From Hymenopus coronatus (Eukaryota; Arthropoda; Insecta; Mantodea; Hymenopodidae), in the NCBI GenBank assembly GCA_030762935.1, contig CM060896.1:14372027-14436026 (forward strand): a stretch of 64,000 nucleotides of DNA, written 5' to 3'. The notes beneath the pieces were generated by a model. That model was given only the letters and a program-made list of their open reading frames with translations. It was not told where the DNA came from and did no database searches. Shown one piece after another: positions 54,395-64,000 of the stretch. The translations under genes and the position numbers were made by a program. The first letter of the stretch is position 1. Each line of letters opens with the position of its first letter.

Positions 54395-55283
54395 CTTTAC
54401 TTTCTCTACATACTACATAGGTCGCAAAGGTATTACACTCCACCCAAAATGTCGATACCGAGATTTTAGGATCCCCTATTAAAGAAAAAAAAAATTAGAA
54501 AAGTCTATATGCGTGTATCTGTTTATGTCCGCGTGACTGTGAACACGTGAAGTCAAAAACGAAAAATCGGTAAAATACCAAACTTATTATATATATAACA
54601 AGTTTAATATATATATATTTTTCCATGTAAAAGTTAATTTAGAGTGGGGGGGGATATATATATACCAAGGATGAGACACGAAGGCTTAGAGGAAAATCCC
54701 CCCCCACTCTAAATTAACTTTTACATGGAAAAACATTCAAAATGTTGATTTTTCTCAAAAATGCCTCTAATGGTTTTGGTTAAAATACGCATAGTAAAAT
54801 ATTTACATAAAAATAAAATGTATATCTTGAATTTTATGGGAATAGCGACTAAAAACTCTTTATTCCTGGACTTTTGAGTAAGTGGTAAACTGCAAGAGAA
54901 AGACATAAACTTTATATCTCGTTAAAACATACAATTTATGTCCTATACATTTTTTCGTGGTGTTGATTATTTTTGAAATATTCTTAGTTATTGATTTCAA
55001 TTTTAAATATTTAAACTTTTCTCCTACGGGAATTTGCCAACTCCTGCCAATGCAAAGGAACGAATTTCAATCACATAGCGACCAGTTTTTTAAACGTTTG
55101 ACTCTCGTTTTAGACTAATGTATTCCCTTATTTCCCTTCTACTTACAAGAAAGCAAGTAATAAGATAATTCTTTTAAATTTATACCGGTCAGCATGAAGT
55201 AGCTAGAAGAATAAGCTTTTTAACAATAATTTGTTACAGAGATGTAGAGAAAGTCATATAAATGGAACATATCAGATTTTTCT
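54395..55283 (+). mobile_element. HLR1 repeat, full-length, with an internal inverted duplication
   Basis: Head TACTTTCTCTACATACTAC is degenerate. Tail CATATCAGATTTTTC at 55283. Around 54584-54730 a stretch is duplicated in inverse orientation (see separate entry). Confidence 0.78.
54628..54731. repeat. Inverted repeat inside HLR1
   Basis: TTCCATGTAAAAGTTAATTT with AGAGTGGGGGGG (54630-54651 and on) returns inverted at 54696-54729 as CCCCCCCACTCTAAATTAAC with TTTTACATGGAA. Arms are about 32 bp and identical, spacer about 45 bp with ATATATAT. The second arm is the normal HLR1 sequence, so the first is an added inverse copy. Confidence 0.85.
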
Positions 55284-56221
55284 GTATCGCAAGAGCTTGT
55301 ATTTAGACCAAATATTTGAATGATTGTGTGTAACTAATTTGAGATCACTATAGAAATCCCTAACGTCAGCAATGAGATTAGAAGAAAACTATTTTAGACA
55401 GTTGATGGTAAAAGTAGGTCTTTTATCAGCTGCCAGTTTTATTAAATTATAACACTCCAATGTAGCCAACTTTGGTTTATGCGTCCACGGCCTCATTCAA
55501 GTAGGCTATGACTCTGAAAGCTCGTATCGATCCATAAAATGGCGGATGTCATGAACATGGAATTTGCTGAACCAGACGAAATTATGCAAGCAGCGGAGAG
55601 AGCAAAATTACAACTGCTATACTGCCTCCGTTAGGTAGACTGTTTTCGTTCTGTACGAGTAAGTCATCATGTTGTCAGCATTGATGCTAAGTAAGGCAAC
55701 AACTGAATATCGCAGACCATTAAGCAGGAACTCCCTGAAATAGACAAAACAATCTATTTATAATGATAATATGAGTATAAATATTGGGAATTGTGTAAAA
55801 ATATTGTGTGGCACACGTCTTAAAATTGTTTTATATTGTTGTTAGGATCACGATCTCGTTTCTCAATCTTCCTACTCACAATATAAAACACTATTTTTAC
55901 CACTTTTATCATTAATACCTATTTATATAGAACTTTGGTGAATTACTTGTCCTGCACTTTAACCGGTTCATTCCTTCTCCGTGTGCCGGCTAAACATTTG
56001 ACACAAAATCTATGCTGTTCAGACTGATTCAACGTTGGGGGGGGGGGGGGCAGACTCCTCCCATTAAAACAAGAAAAAAAATGTTCATATAAGCACATGC
56101 CCCAAAACCCTTGGTTCTCGATTTATTGAGGTTCAAAATGCTATTAATCAAAATATTTTTAAAGTGACACTTTATTCTATTTTTGACGTCAGCTTATTAG
56201 GAGTTGTTTCACACAAACATC
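55284..56221. other. Lower-repeat interval; short frame 55541-55612
   Basis: A short frame from ATG at about 55541 reads MADVMNMEFAEPDEIMQAAE then RAKLQLLYCLR before a stop. Its form (acidic start, then …AKLQLL…) faintly recalls N-termini of insect tyrosine-recombinase-like proteins, but the evidence is too thin to name it. A G-run lies at 56037-56050. Confidence 0.25.
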
Positions 56222-56395
56222 ACTCATAGAAAATGATCCAAACGCTCTCCTTTTGCGTATAGACACGCATGTGCTCGTCGAAGCATAGAATTTCAAATAC
56301 TCCTAGTGTGTGTCTTATGATTTCGCAGGCTTCTATGACATGTAGATTAAGAGTTTCTTCATCTAGGATTTCTGTTGCGTAAACTAATGGTTTAA
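56222..56395 (-). pseudogene. Tc1/IS630-type transposase C-terminal fragment
   Basis: Minus strand: TEILDEETLNLHVIEACEII then RHTLGVFEILCFDE and, in another frame, MRVYA-KGER..HF before the stop. The family ends with xxIxxACxxIRxTPGVFERVRxSxxRRxxxCxxxxGxHFEHxL (recalled), so the core VIEACEIIRHT-GVFE is a good fit. The catalytic part is not present nearby. It could belong to the same superfamily as the 26512-27355 element. Confidence 0.5.
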
Positions 56396-56924
56396 GGAGC
56401 CCTCAAGGATCGGGGTAAGGCGCAGGCCCTACTCAGTTGTCACGCTAGATACCAGCCAGTGCATCTTAAACAATGTGCTAGAACATCATTCATAAACCAC
56501 ATGTTTCTTCTTATTTGCGGAGTCTGAGAGAGTGTTCTGAATGAAGACAACACTTATAAGGCGTGCTGGGGAATGTTAACAAGTAGCCATGGCAACACAA
56601 GGCCAACTCTGCAGGGAAAATGAGTCAAAGCCTTCTAAGAATGAGTGCATATATAAATGAAGTTATCTGGTTAGATCTGGAAAGTCGTTGACGACTACTT
56701 TCATTAATATATTGATAATGCGAAAACGAAGCGTTTTAGAGTATATGTTTATATGAACATATTTTCTTGTTTCGACGCCAGGAATCGTTTCCCAAACGTT
56801 GTAAAAGTATTTTTGAATCATCCTGTATACTAGTCAGTGAGACCACGAATTGCAGTGTACGTTTTCTCAGACAATCTTCATGTATGACTCCTATGTGACA
56901 ATACATTCTTGTTCAGAAGTGAGA

Positions 56925-57365
56925 AATACACTTTTTGAGGTCGACTGAAAAAAGAAGTTTTAAAAGATCTGTTAATGAACGGCAATAATAAAACTGAAGA
57001 TTCGGATAAATACCAAACGTGTATTTTAAGCTCAGCATCCTCTAATGACTTTCAAGAAAATCCCCTACCCCAACTATCCTTTGCCGGGAGTGTTTTTAGA
57101 AATTCATGATTTTCTGGAAAATAGTTGTAAAGATTTTCATTAAAACACTATTATTAAATATAATTACAAATGAAATATAGGTATGTAAATTTTCTGTGAA
57201 ATCCCCTTCATTAGGAAGAACACTTGTGTAATCTTGCATAACTGGTTTACATTAAATGATAGACGAAAACGTAGTACCAATTTGTGTAAAATAAACCCTT
57301 TTTTTTTTGTGGCATAAGCCATTTGCGAGACATCCATTATTAATGGTTCCAATTGATCAATATAT
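56925..57365 (+). mobile_element. Old HLR1 middle fragment
   Basis: Weak match from TTTTTGAGGTCGACTG through GATAAATACCAAACGTG, TCAAGAAAATCCCCTACCCC, ATTTTCATTAAAACACT and CATAACTGGTTTACATTAAA to GTGGCATAAGCCATTTGCGA. Both ends are lost. More diverged than other copies. Confidence 0.65.
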
Positions 57366-57369
57366 TTGT

Positions 57370-57600
57370 CATTCTTCGCTCGCTTTGTAGTGTAGTAGTA
57401 ATGTGTCTGCCTCAGATTCAAGAGGTGCGGAGTTCGAATCTCGATTAGGGTTTTTTCCAGAGTTCTCTCTTATCCTGAAAAGATGAATGTCGAGTGACAC
57501 TGAGCTTTATGGACCCCGGGCTCCTCTCGATTGTGTGAGACAGTTGCATGGAAACAGCATGGAATGGCCAGCATAAGCGTCGATTCTTAAACTTTTGCCT
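57370..57600 (+). mobile_element. tRNA-derived SINE, family S4
   Basis: A box TGTAGTGTAGTAGTAATG (57388 region), B box GAGTTCGAATCTCG (57430 region), then GGGTTTTTTCCAGAG, GAATGTCGAGTGACACTGAG, GACCCCGGGCTCC and TGTGTGAGACAGTTGC. The tRNA-like head has right spacing. I could not fix the 3' end or a duplication. It abuts an old HLR1 fragment on its left. Confidence 0.65.
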
Positions 57601-58299
57601 GTCGCTGTTTCTTTTGTATTTATAATGAAGTATGTAATATAACTATTTGTGGAAAGGTTTATCTGATTTAAATGAAATAAATACAAATACGTAGCTTTCT
57701 CAAGAATAGAGAGGACATCATTTCCAACAAATTACATGACTAAGAAATGTGAAAGCCGAACGAGTTGGTTGGCTCCGGGGTAACGCATGAGAGCCTCAGT
57801 TCAGGAGGTACTGTGCTCAATTCCACACTTATCATGGTTTTTCGAGGTTTTCATGGTGGTGTATTCTACCATGGATTTCCTCTCCCCCACTTCCTCTCGT
57901 TTCGTTTCCATCTTTCATGTTTCAGGTTGACTCTGGAGCTCATTGATGATCGGTGCCGGACAGATGGCGCAGAAGCTTGCACATTAAAACGTTTTCTTAG
58001 CCCTGCCGAATGACAAACTTTCGAGCATCCACTACTCGGGTCATGTTTCCCCGGTCCCGCGAGAGAGAAACCTGGAGTCCAGGTGGTCAGAGCCTGAGTT
58101 GTTAAGCAACTGACCCTGTCGACTGTGACTGTTCTGAAGCTCGTACATTTCCTGCGGTTTCTTCACCCCATTGGGGGCAGTGCTGCAAGGTGTCCAATCT
58201 ACACCCTTAATTTAGAGGACCATAAATATCCGATTTCGCCGGCAAACAGTATGATTCCCGGTGCCAAGAACATTCCCCTGAGGCCGGCCTCGCGTCCAA
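57601..58299. other. Unassigned, with a possible SINE head at 57755
   Basis: Bases 57755-57830 (GAACGAGTTGGTTGGCTCC as A-box-like, GTGCTCAATTCC as B-box-like) may be another tRNA-derived head. The rest, including 58020-58290, is GC-richer but not recognised. Confidence 0.3.
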
Positions 58300-59225
58300 A
58301 CGAAGGCTGTCTATATAGAGTGGGAGGGCCGTATGAATCTTAGTGATTCGCCACACTCCGGGATGCCGGTAACAGCTGCAACCCCGCAGAATGTCAGAGG
58401 TATTGAGGCAACAATGCTGAACGACCAGCGTGTGCAACTACAAACCGTATCGCAGCAGTTCAAGATTCCCTATGGTGGATTGTAAGATATTGTTCATTAT
58501 GTTGAAATTTCGTGCTCGCTGCGTGCCTGAGGACCTGACAGACAGTAATAAGGGATAGCGAATGATGCGAAGCTTGGATCGCAGAAGGGCATGACTTTCT
58601 GAAAGGAATCGTGCTCAGTGGTATGTATACCACTACATGCCCAAAACAAAGTAGGCAAGTATGGTTTTTTGGATAGTGTTTAACACCCTCTTTTACTACT
58701 TGATACATGGAATGAAGATGGAGCGCCGGCGGAATGCGATGGCGGGAGAAACCGGAAAAAACCGCCCCTGCGCCACTTTGTCCACCACAAATCTCACATG
58801 AGGTCGCTTCGGATCCAACCCGGACCGTCTAGGTGAGAGGCGCTCTGCCACAGCGCGGCCAAGTATGGCGTGGAAACAATCTGGTTCCCCAGTAAAGAAA
58901 AATTCAATCTGCTAGGAAAGGCTTGTGACTGGGATATGCATGGTGTTTTATTCATGACAAACGCCACAACATTAATGCTGACGATGTAAAAATTCTTCAT
59001 GCCATTCACTAAATTTGGTTGGGAGGTGCTCCATTATTCATCATTCCGCCGTCGAACTTTCATCTGTTTGGTCCCATGAAGAAATTCCTTTCTGGCCAAT
59101 GCTTTGCGACAGATCCGCAAATGGCTATACTCCAGGGAAACGGACTTCTACAAACACCGCATATTGAAATTGGTATCACGATGGCAGAAAGTGTTGAGAA
59201 AGTTGGAGACTCTGTCGAAAAGTAG
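58300..59225 (+). pseudogene. mariner transposase relic split by a SINE
   Basis: Plus strand, many frame slips. Readable in order: LSDSPHSGMPVTAATPQNVR (linker and GRP hook region), EATMLNDQRVQLQTVSQQFK, IPYGGL, a degenerate first-Asp block RNRAQWYVYHYMPKTK-ASMV, then (after the SINE) AWKQSGSPVKK and a GI/WDMHGVF-like block, KFGWEVLH, SNFHLFGPMKKFLSGQCFAT with the third-Asp neighbourhood, and a C-terminus with ESVEKVGDSVEK. The second Asp block (HDNARPH) is lost. It is a fourth mariner family by sequence, and no ends were found. Confidence 0.72.
58665..58859 (-). mobile_element. tRNA-derived SINE, family S2, with 9-bp duplication
   Basis: CAAGTATGG occurs at 58656-58664 and 58860-58868. Minus strand: head GGCAGAGCGCCTCTCACC, B box GGGTTGGATCC, GTGTGAGATTTGTGGTGG, GCTCCATCTTCATTCC and tail AGTAGTAAAAGAGGGTG ending in TCCAAAAAA. 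It lies inside the mariner relic, in the ASMV-W block. The same family is at 17878-18088. Confidence 0.88.
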
Positions 59226-59273
59226 GTAAAAGATGTAAGTTCATTGTGTGTGTGTTTTTTTGTTTTTTTTGTT

Positions 59274-60114
59274 TTACTTTCTCTACACGTAGTATGCACA
59301 TAGTGTATAGAGAAGGTATTGCACTCCACCCAAAAATTTGATACCGAGATTTCACCGGAAATATATGTTTTAGGGTCCCCTGTATCAAAAAAAATAATCA
59401 AAAAGGTCCGTGTATGTGTATCTGTGAACACGATAACTCAAAAAAGAAAAGTCTGTAAAATACCAAGCTTGGTATTTAAGTTTAGTATCTTCCAGGGATG
59501 CAACATGAAGATTTTGAGAAAAATCCCCCACCCCCAACTACCCATTACATGGAACTTTTTCGCAAATTTTGATTTGCTCAAAAATGGCTCTAACGATTTT
59601 GATTAAAATAGTATATATTAAAGATATTTACCTGACAAATAAAATGTATATCTTGAATTTTCTAGGAATAGCCTCTGAAGACTACTTTATTCTGGATGAA
59701 TTTTGCATAACTGCTAAACCGTAAGAGATGGACAAAAACTTAACACACAAAAAATGTAGAGCACGTTAAAACACACAATTTATGTTATATACACTTTTTT
59801 CGTGGAGTTGATCGTTTTTGAGATATTCCTTTTTCTTGGTTTCAGCTTTGAAAAACATACTTTTCTGATACAGGAATTTGTCAACTGCTGTCCATACAAA
59901 CAAAGGAACATCAGTCACATAGCAAACAGCTTTTGGCTTTCACTTTAACCTATGGTACTCCCTTATTTGGCTTTTATTTACAATAAAGCAAGAAATAAGA
60001 CTATTTCTGCTAATTGTTCTCGATTAGCATGAAATAAATAAAAGATAAGCTTATTAACAATAATTTGTTACAGAGATATAGAGAAAGTCATGTGAATGGA
60101 ACACATCAGATTTT
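59274..60114 (+). mobile_element. HLR1 repeat, full-length copy
   Basis: TTTTACTTTCTCTACACGTA with GTATGCACATAGTG hairpin to CACATCAGATTTTT. Length is 0.84 kb, close to the majority sequence throughout. A good reference copy. Confidence 0.9.
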
Positions 60115-60422
60115 TAACTTTTAAAATTGTCTGCAACAAATTATTGTGCACTCGTATAGTGCTGGTTTTCATTTAGAGAGAACATGTATAAACCTTCACA
60201 CGGTGGAGTACAAGCTGGGTAAAGGAGCAAGGAGAAAGTGTGTATGTGAATTTTAGTTTCAAGTGACCACAAGCAGTGATTGGACGCCCCTGTCTGTCTG
60301 CTCGCCCACAGCCACTCCCATCGCAACCACCCGACAGTATTAGGTGGGCCGCTAGCGTCATACACTATTCCTGCCACCATGATTATTTTCAACAAATTAT
60401 AAACACATTGGAACATTATGCA
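60115..60422. other. Unassigned interval
   Basis: Overlapping minus-strand frames (60141-60416 and 60173-60361) have no known domain. Composition is mixed. Confidence 0.3.
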
Positions 60423-60505
60423 AGACCATGTATTTTCTTCATTTTCCCTACATTTCTACAGGACTAAATTTAAAATTCCAACCCACAACCTCGTTTCCAA
60501 GGTAA

Positions 60506-60751
60506 CCCCTATACACCAATATACATTTTGTAATTGTTGACGAGAATGATATCAGAATCTGCCCCATTTGCGAGAAGGAAGAGTCGTGGTCCCATATAGT
60601 GTCAAGATGTATGGGTATGGAGGAATGGAGGGAAAAATATATACCGCGATTCTTTACCGCCGCGAATGTAGAGCTAGAAGCATGTTGGACGTTACTGGCA
60701 GGCACGGAAGACGTAGACGGACTAGATAAATTTATACTTAAGGCAAGATAG
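60506..60751 (+). pseudogene. LINE ORF2 C-terminus with CCHC motif
   Basis: One open frame: NIHFVIVDENDIRICPICEK then EESWSHIVSRCMGMEEWREK, ending LDKFILKAR and a TAG stop (60749-60751). C-x2-C-x7-H-x4-C is the zinc-binding motif found after the reverse transcriptase of R1/Jockey-type LINEs. The frame is closed upstream by TAA at 60503-60505, inside the inverted repeat, so the rest of the LINE is missing. Confidence 0.7.
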
Positions 60752-61105
60752 CTGAGATCTGAGAAGGCTGCTAATAAAGAAGAGGGGGGGGGATAAGAAT
60801 AGCTAAACAAAAGTATATATATATTAATATATATTATATCATACTTATGTCATTGTGTTGTGGTTTTATATATTGTGTAAGTATATATTTCTCTTGAGTA
60901 TGTTAGTCTGTCATAATAGGGTCATAAATGTGTTGTAAATTTAGGATGCTGTATTTGAATATCTTTATCTTTTTATTTTCGTGTTCAGTCTCTTAATTCT
61001 TGGTTGTTGTTTTAATTTAATTTTGCTTACTATTTTGTGTATTGCAGAATCTCGTACTGTCTGTGGGATTGATGATGCTCTTATGTCAATAAATAAATAA
61101 TTCAT
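60752..61105 (+). other. Probable LINE 3' untranslated region
   Basis: AT-rich, including TATATATATTAATATAT, and ends GATGATGCTCTTATGTCAAT with AAATAAATAAT, an arrangement often seen at LINE 3' ends. Assigned by position after the CCHC frame. Confidence 0.5.
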
Positions 61106-61548
61106 TCAGTCATCCAATATATATTTTATGGCAGTAGTAAGTGTATTGTAAGGACAACTTAGACTGCAGGAAGGAAACTGAAACGGAAAGCACAGTTTAT
61201 GCGCCTCGAAGCTTTGGCTCGCAAGAGATACAAAACTTTTGGGAAAATGCTGATAGAACGAGAAGAAGTATCATCCATACCATTGCAAAACTGCACTGTT
61301 TTAAGGGACGTTGGCTCTAAACGACACAGGAAGTCTCAGGCTGAAGTGCGCCAGAGAAATGGCGGCAATCTGTGTCGTAAGAAGAAGAAGAAGAAGTCTA
61401 TTGTAAACTTACATTTTAGTTTCTGAAACACAGTGAGATTATAATTGAACAGTAGTCAAATATTATGTGAAAGAATAGTCTGCTGCTATACCAGCTGATG
61501 AAATACTTATCTAACTTCTTAAACTATGGAAAACTGAAGAATACCAGC
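61106..61548. other. Unassigned; short basic frame
   Basis: The frame 61199-61426 (75 codons) begins MRLEALARKRYKTFGKML and ends in a lysine run from (AAG)n at 61380-61394. I recognise no domain. It may be chance. Confidence 0.25.
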
Positions 61549-61656
61549 TGTATAGGCGTCACCTTGGAAACGAGGTTGTGGGTTGGACTTTTAAATTTAA
61601 TCCTGTACAAGTATAGGGAAAGTGTAGAAAATGCACGATCTTGTATATTTAGTAAT

Positions 61657-64000
61657 ACCACCACCACCACCACCACCACCACCACCACCACGACCACCAC
61701 CACCAACCATCACCACCACGACCAACCATGACCATGACCACGACCACCACTACCATTATCACCATACCACCACCACTATCACCACAACCTCTACTACCAC
61801 CATCACCACCACTACCATCACCAACCATCACCATCACCAACACCAACCATCACCATCACTACCAACAACCACCACCAACCATCATCACCACTACCAACCA
61901 TCACCACCACCATCACCAACCATCACCACCACCATCACCAACCATCACCACCACTACCAACACCATCACCACCACCAACCATCACCACCACCAACACCAA
62001 CCATCACCACCACCAACAATCACCACCACTACTAACACCATCACCACCACTACCAACACCATCACCAACCATCAACAACACCATCACCACCACCAACACC
62101 AACCATCACCACCACCATCACCAACAACACCAACCATCACCAACCATCACCACCACACTCACCAACCATCACCAACACCAACAACAACACCAACCATCAC
62201 CACCACCACCACCACCAACACCAACCATCACCAACGCCATCACCACCAACAACACCAACTATCACCACCACCAACACCAACAATCACCACCACTATTAAC
62301 ACCATCACCACCAACACCAACCATCACCACCACTACTAACACCATCACCACCACCAACAATCACCACCACTACTAACACCAACACCAACCATCACCACCA
62401 CTACTAATACCATCACCAACACCAACCATCACCACCACCAACACCAACAATCACCACCACTACTAACACCAACCATCACCACCAACCATCACCACCACTA
62501 CTAACACCATCACCACCACCAACAACACCAACCATCACCACCACCAACACCAACCATCACCACCACTACTAACACCATCACCACCAACACCAACAATCAC
62601 CACCACTACTAACACCATCACCACCACCAACACCAACAATCACCACCACTACTAACACCATCACCACCACCAACACCAACAATCACCACCACTACTAACA
62701 CCATCACCAACAATCACCAACCATCACCAACACCAACAATCACCAACCATCACCAACACCAACAATCACCAACCATCACCAACACCAACAATCACCAACC
62801 ATCACCAACACCAACAATCACCACCACTACCACCACCATCCATCACCACCACAAACACCAACAATCACCACCACCACCAACACCATCCATCACCACCACA
62901 AACACCAACAATCACCACCACTACCAACACCATCACCACCACCAACAATCACCACCACTACTAACACCATCACCACCACCAACACCAACAATCACCACCA
63001 CTACTAACACCACCACCAACACCATCCATCACCACCACAAACACCAAAAATCACCACCATTACCAACACCATCCATCACCACCACAAACACCAACAATCA
63101 CCACCACTACCAACACCATCACCACCACCAACACCAACAATCACCACCACTACTAACACCATCTTCACCACCAACACCAACAATCACCATCACTACTAAC
63201 ACCATCACTACCACCAACACCAACAATCACCACCACTACTAACACCATCACCAACCATCACCACCACCACCAACAGCAACAATCACCACCACTACTAACA
63301 CCATCACCAACCATCACCACCACCACCACCACCAACAATCACCACCAATACCATCCATCACCACCACTACTAACACCATCACCACCAACACCAACAATCA
63401 CCACCACTACTAACACCATCACCACTACCAACAATCACCACAACTACTAACACCATCACCACCACCAATACCAACAATCACCACCACTACTAACACCATC
63501 ACCAACCATCACCACCACCAACACCAACAATCACCACCAATACCATCCATCACCACCACTACTAACACCATCACCACCACCACCAACAATCACCACCACT
63601 ACTAACTCCATCACCACCGCCAACACCAACAATCACCACCACTACTAACACCATCACCGCCACCACCAGCAATCACCACCACTACTAACACCATCACCAC
63701 CACCACCAGCAATCACCACCACTACTAACACCATCACCACCACCACCAACAATCACCACCACTACTAACACCACCACCAACGATCACCACCACCACCAAC
63801 ACCATCAATCACCACCAATACCATCCATCACCACCACTACTAACACCATCACCACCAACAATCACCACCACTACTAACTCCATCACCACCGCCAACACCA
63901 ACAATCACCACCACTACTAACACCATCACCACCACCACCAACGATCACCACCACTACTAACACCATCACCACCACCAATACCAACAATCACCACCACTAC
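61657..64000. repeat. (CCA/CAC)-rich satellite, runs off the window
   Basis: Over 2.3 kb made of CAC/ACC trinucleotides with ATC, ACT and AAC variants. It opens with pure (CCA)n at 61659-61690, then gains a longer period. A recurrent unit is CACCACTACTAACACCATCA followed by CCACCACCAACACCAACAAT, roughly 40-45 bp, most regular from about 62300 on. Four short units of CACCAACACCAACAATCACC-type with CAACCAT stand in tandem at 62700-62820. The open frames with Thr/His/Pro runs (61498-62339) are translations of the satellite, not genes. Confidence 0.95.

Larger units (their letters stand above)
60423..61637. repeat. 90-bp inverted repeats flanking a LINE 3' end
   Basis: 60423-60512 and 61549-61637 are inverse copies. 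Shared blocks are TTTTCCCTAC / TTTCCCTATA, ACAGGA(C/T)TAAATTTAAAA, TCCAACCCACAACCTCGTTT and CCAAGGT(A/G)AC(C/G)CCTATA. About 85 per cent match by eye. I see no target duplication outside. The interior holds the LINE end and a short unrecognised frame. Confidence 0.75.

Noticed and set aside
55541..55612. Tyrosine-recombinase (Crypton-like) N-terminus
   Set aside because: Only about 30 codons with a vague resemblance and no catalytic residues; too little to name.
264..60114. HLR1 as a CRISPR-like or structured array
   Set aside because: Copies are 0.85 kb, dispersed and in both orientations, with other elements nested inside. There are no short regular spacers.
264..60114. HLR1 as an ordinary TIR-type MITE
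   Set aside because: The matching inverted words are subterminal and asymmetric, the T-runs at the edges are the target, and no fixed-length duplication is seen. Not excluded, but less fitting than a Helentron-like element.
61498..62339. Long Thr/His/Pro-rich open frames of up to 203 codons
   Set aside because: They are read-through of the CCA-derived satellite; several frames are open at once and none has a start context or domain.

Overview
This is eukaryotic, AT-rich, non-coding DNA with the look of a large, transposon-swollen arthropod genome. The evidence is several decayed mariner copies, hAT, PIF/Harbinger-like and Tc1/IS630-like remnants, a degraded Jockey-like LINE, tRNA-derived SINEs and long microsatellites. 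An insect is most likely. The SINE at 43798-44146 recalls sequences I associate with polyneopteran insects, but that is recall, not a search. I find no intact host gene, no rRNA, no functional tRNA and no CRISPR array. Almost every open frame is a chance read-through of repeat DNA.

One interspersed repeat dominates and by hand count fills roughly half of the window. I call it HLR1 here (a provisional name). A full copy is about 0.82-0.90 kb. In my '+' sense it starts at a T-run followed by ACTTTCTCTACA, which is the first arm of a 40-45 nt hairpin head. A CA/GT microsatellite lies near base 300. The copy ends with the inverted TGTAGAGAAAGT, a small hairpin (ATGTG-7nt-CACAT) and CAGATTTTTT. 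Subterminal inverted repeats, a 3' hairpin, an internal microsatellite, insertion into T-runs and no clear target duplication resemble Helentron-associated elements (the DINE-1/HINE type), but no Rep/helicase gene is present. At least two subfamilies occur: 'a' with a CACTATGTACATAGTG-type head and 'b' with a TATGTACAATGTACATA-type head.

Layout. 1-3.3 kb: HLR1 copies. 3.7-6.2 kb: two different mariners on the minus strand, the second with intact ends. 6.8-7.1 kb: remnant of a THAP-domain gene with an intron. 7.4-17.3 kb: HLR1 copies, a hAT MITE and a folded-back mariner. 17.3-19.3 kb: one HLR1 copy carrying an element with 9-bp duplications (itself holding a SINE) and a Harbinger-like MITE. 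19.8-22.4 kb: a second folded-back mariner, a palindromic HLR1 composite, a 350-bp SINE-derived palindrome and a mariner end. 23-30 kb: HLR1 copies with a folded-back IS630-type element, SINEs and a hAT. 31-32.6 kb: a minisatellite split by a hAT. 32.7-36.2 kb: HLR1 pieces in alternating orientation. 36.2-39.2 kb: a Jockey-like LINE split by HLR1 and by a TA-flanked MITE. 40-55 kb: HLR1 copies, many nested, with a SINE, mariner pieces and simple repeats. 55-61.6 kb: less repetitive, with a Tc1/IS630 C-terminus, SINEs, a mariner split by a SINE, and a LINE 3' end inside a 90-bp inverted repeat. 61.66-64 kb: a (CCA)-rich satellite that runs off the window.

Nothing here forms an operon or pathway. 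The information lies in the nesting order, the exact target duplications, and the unusual number of folded-back elements.
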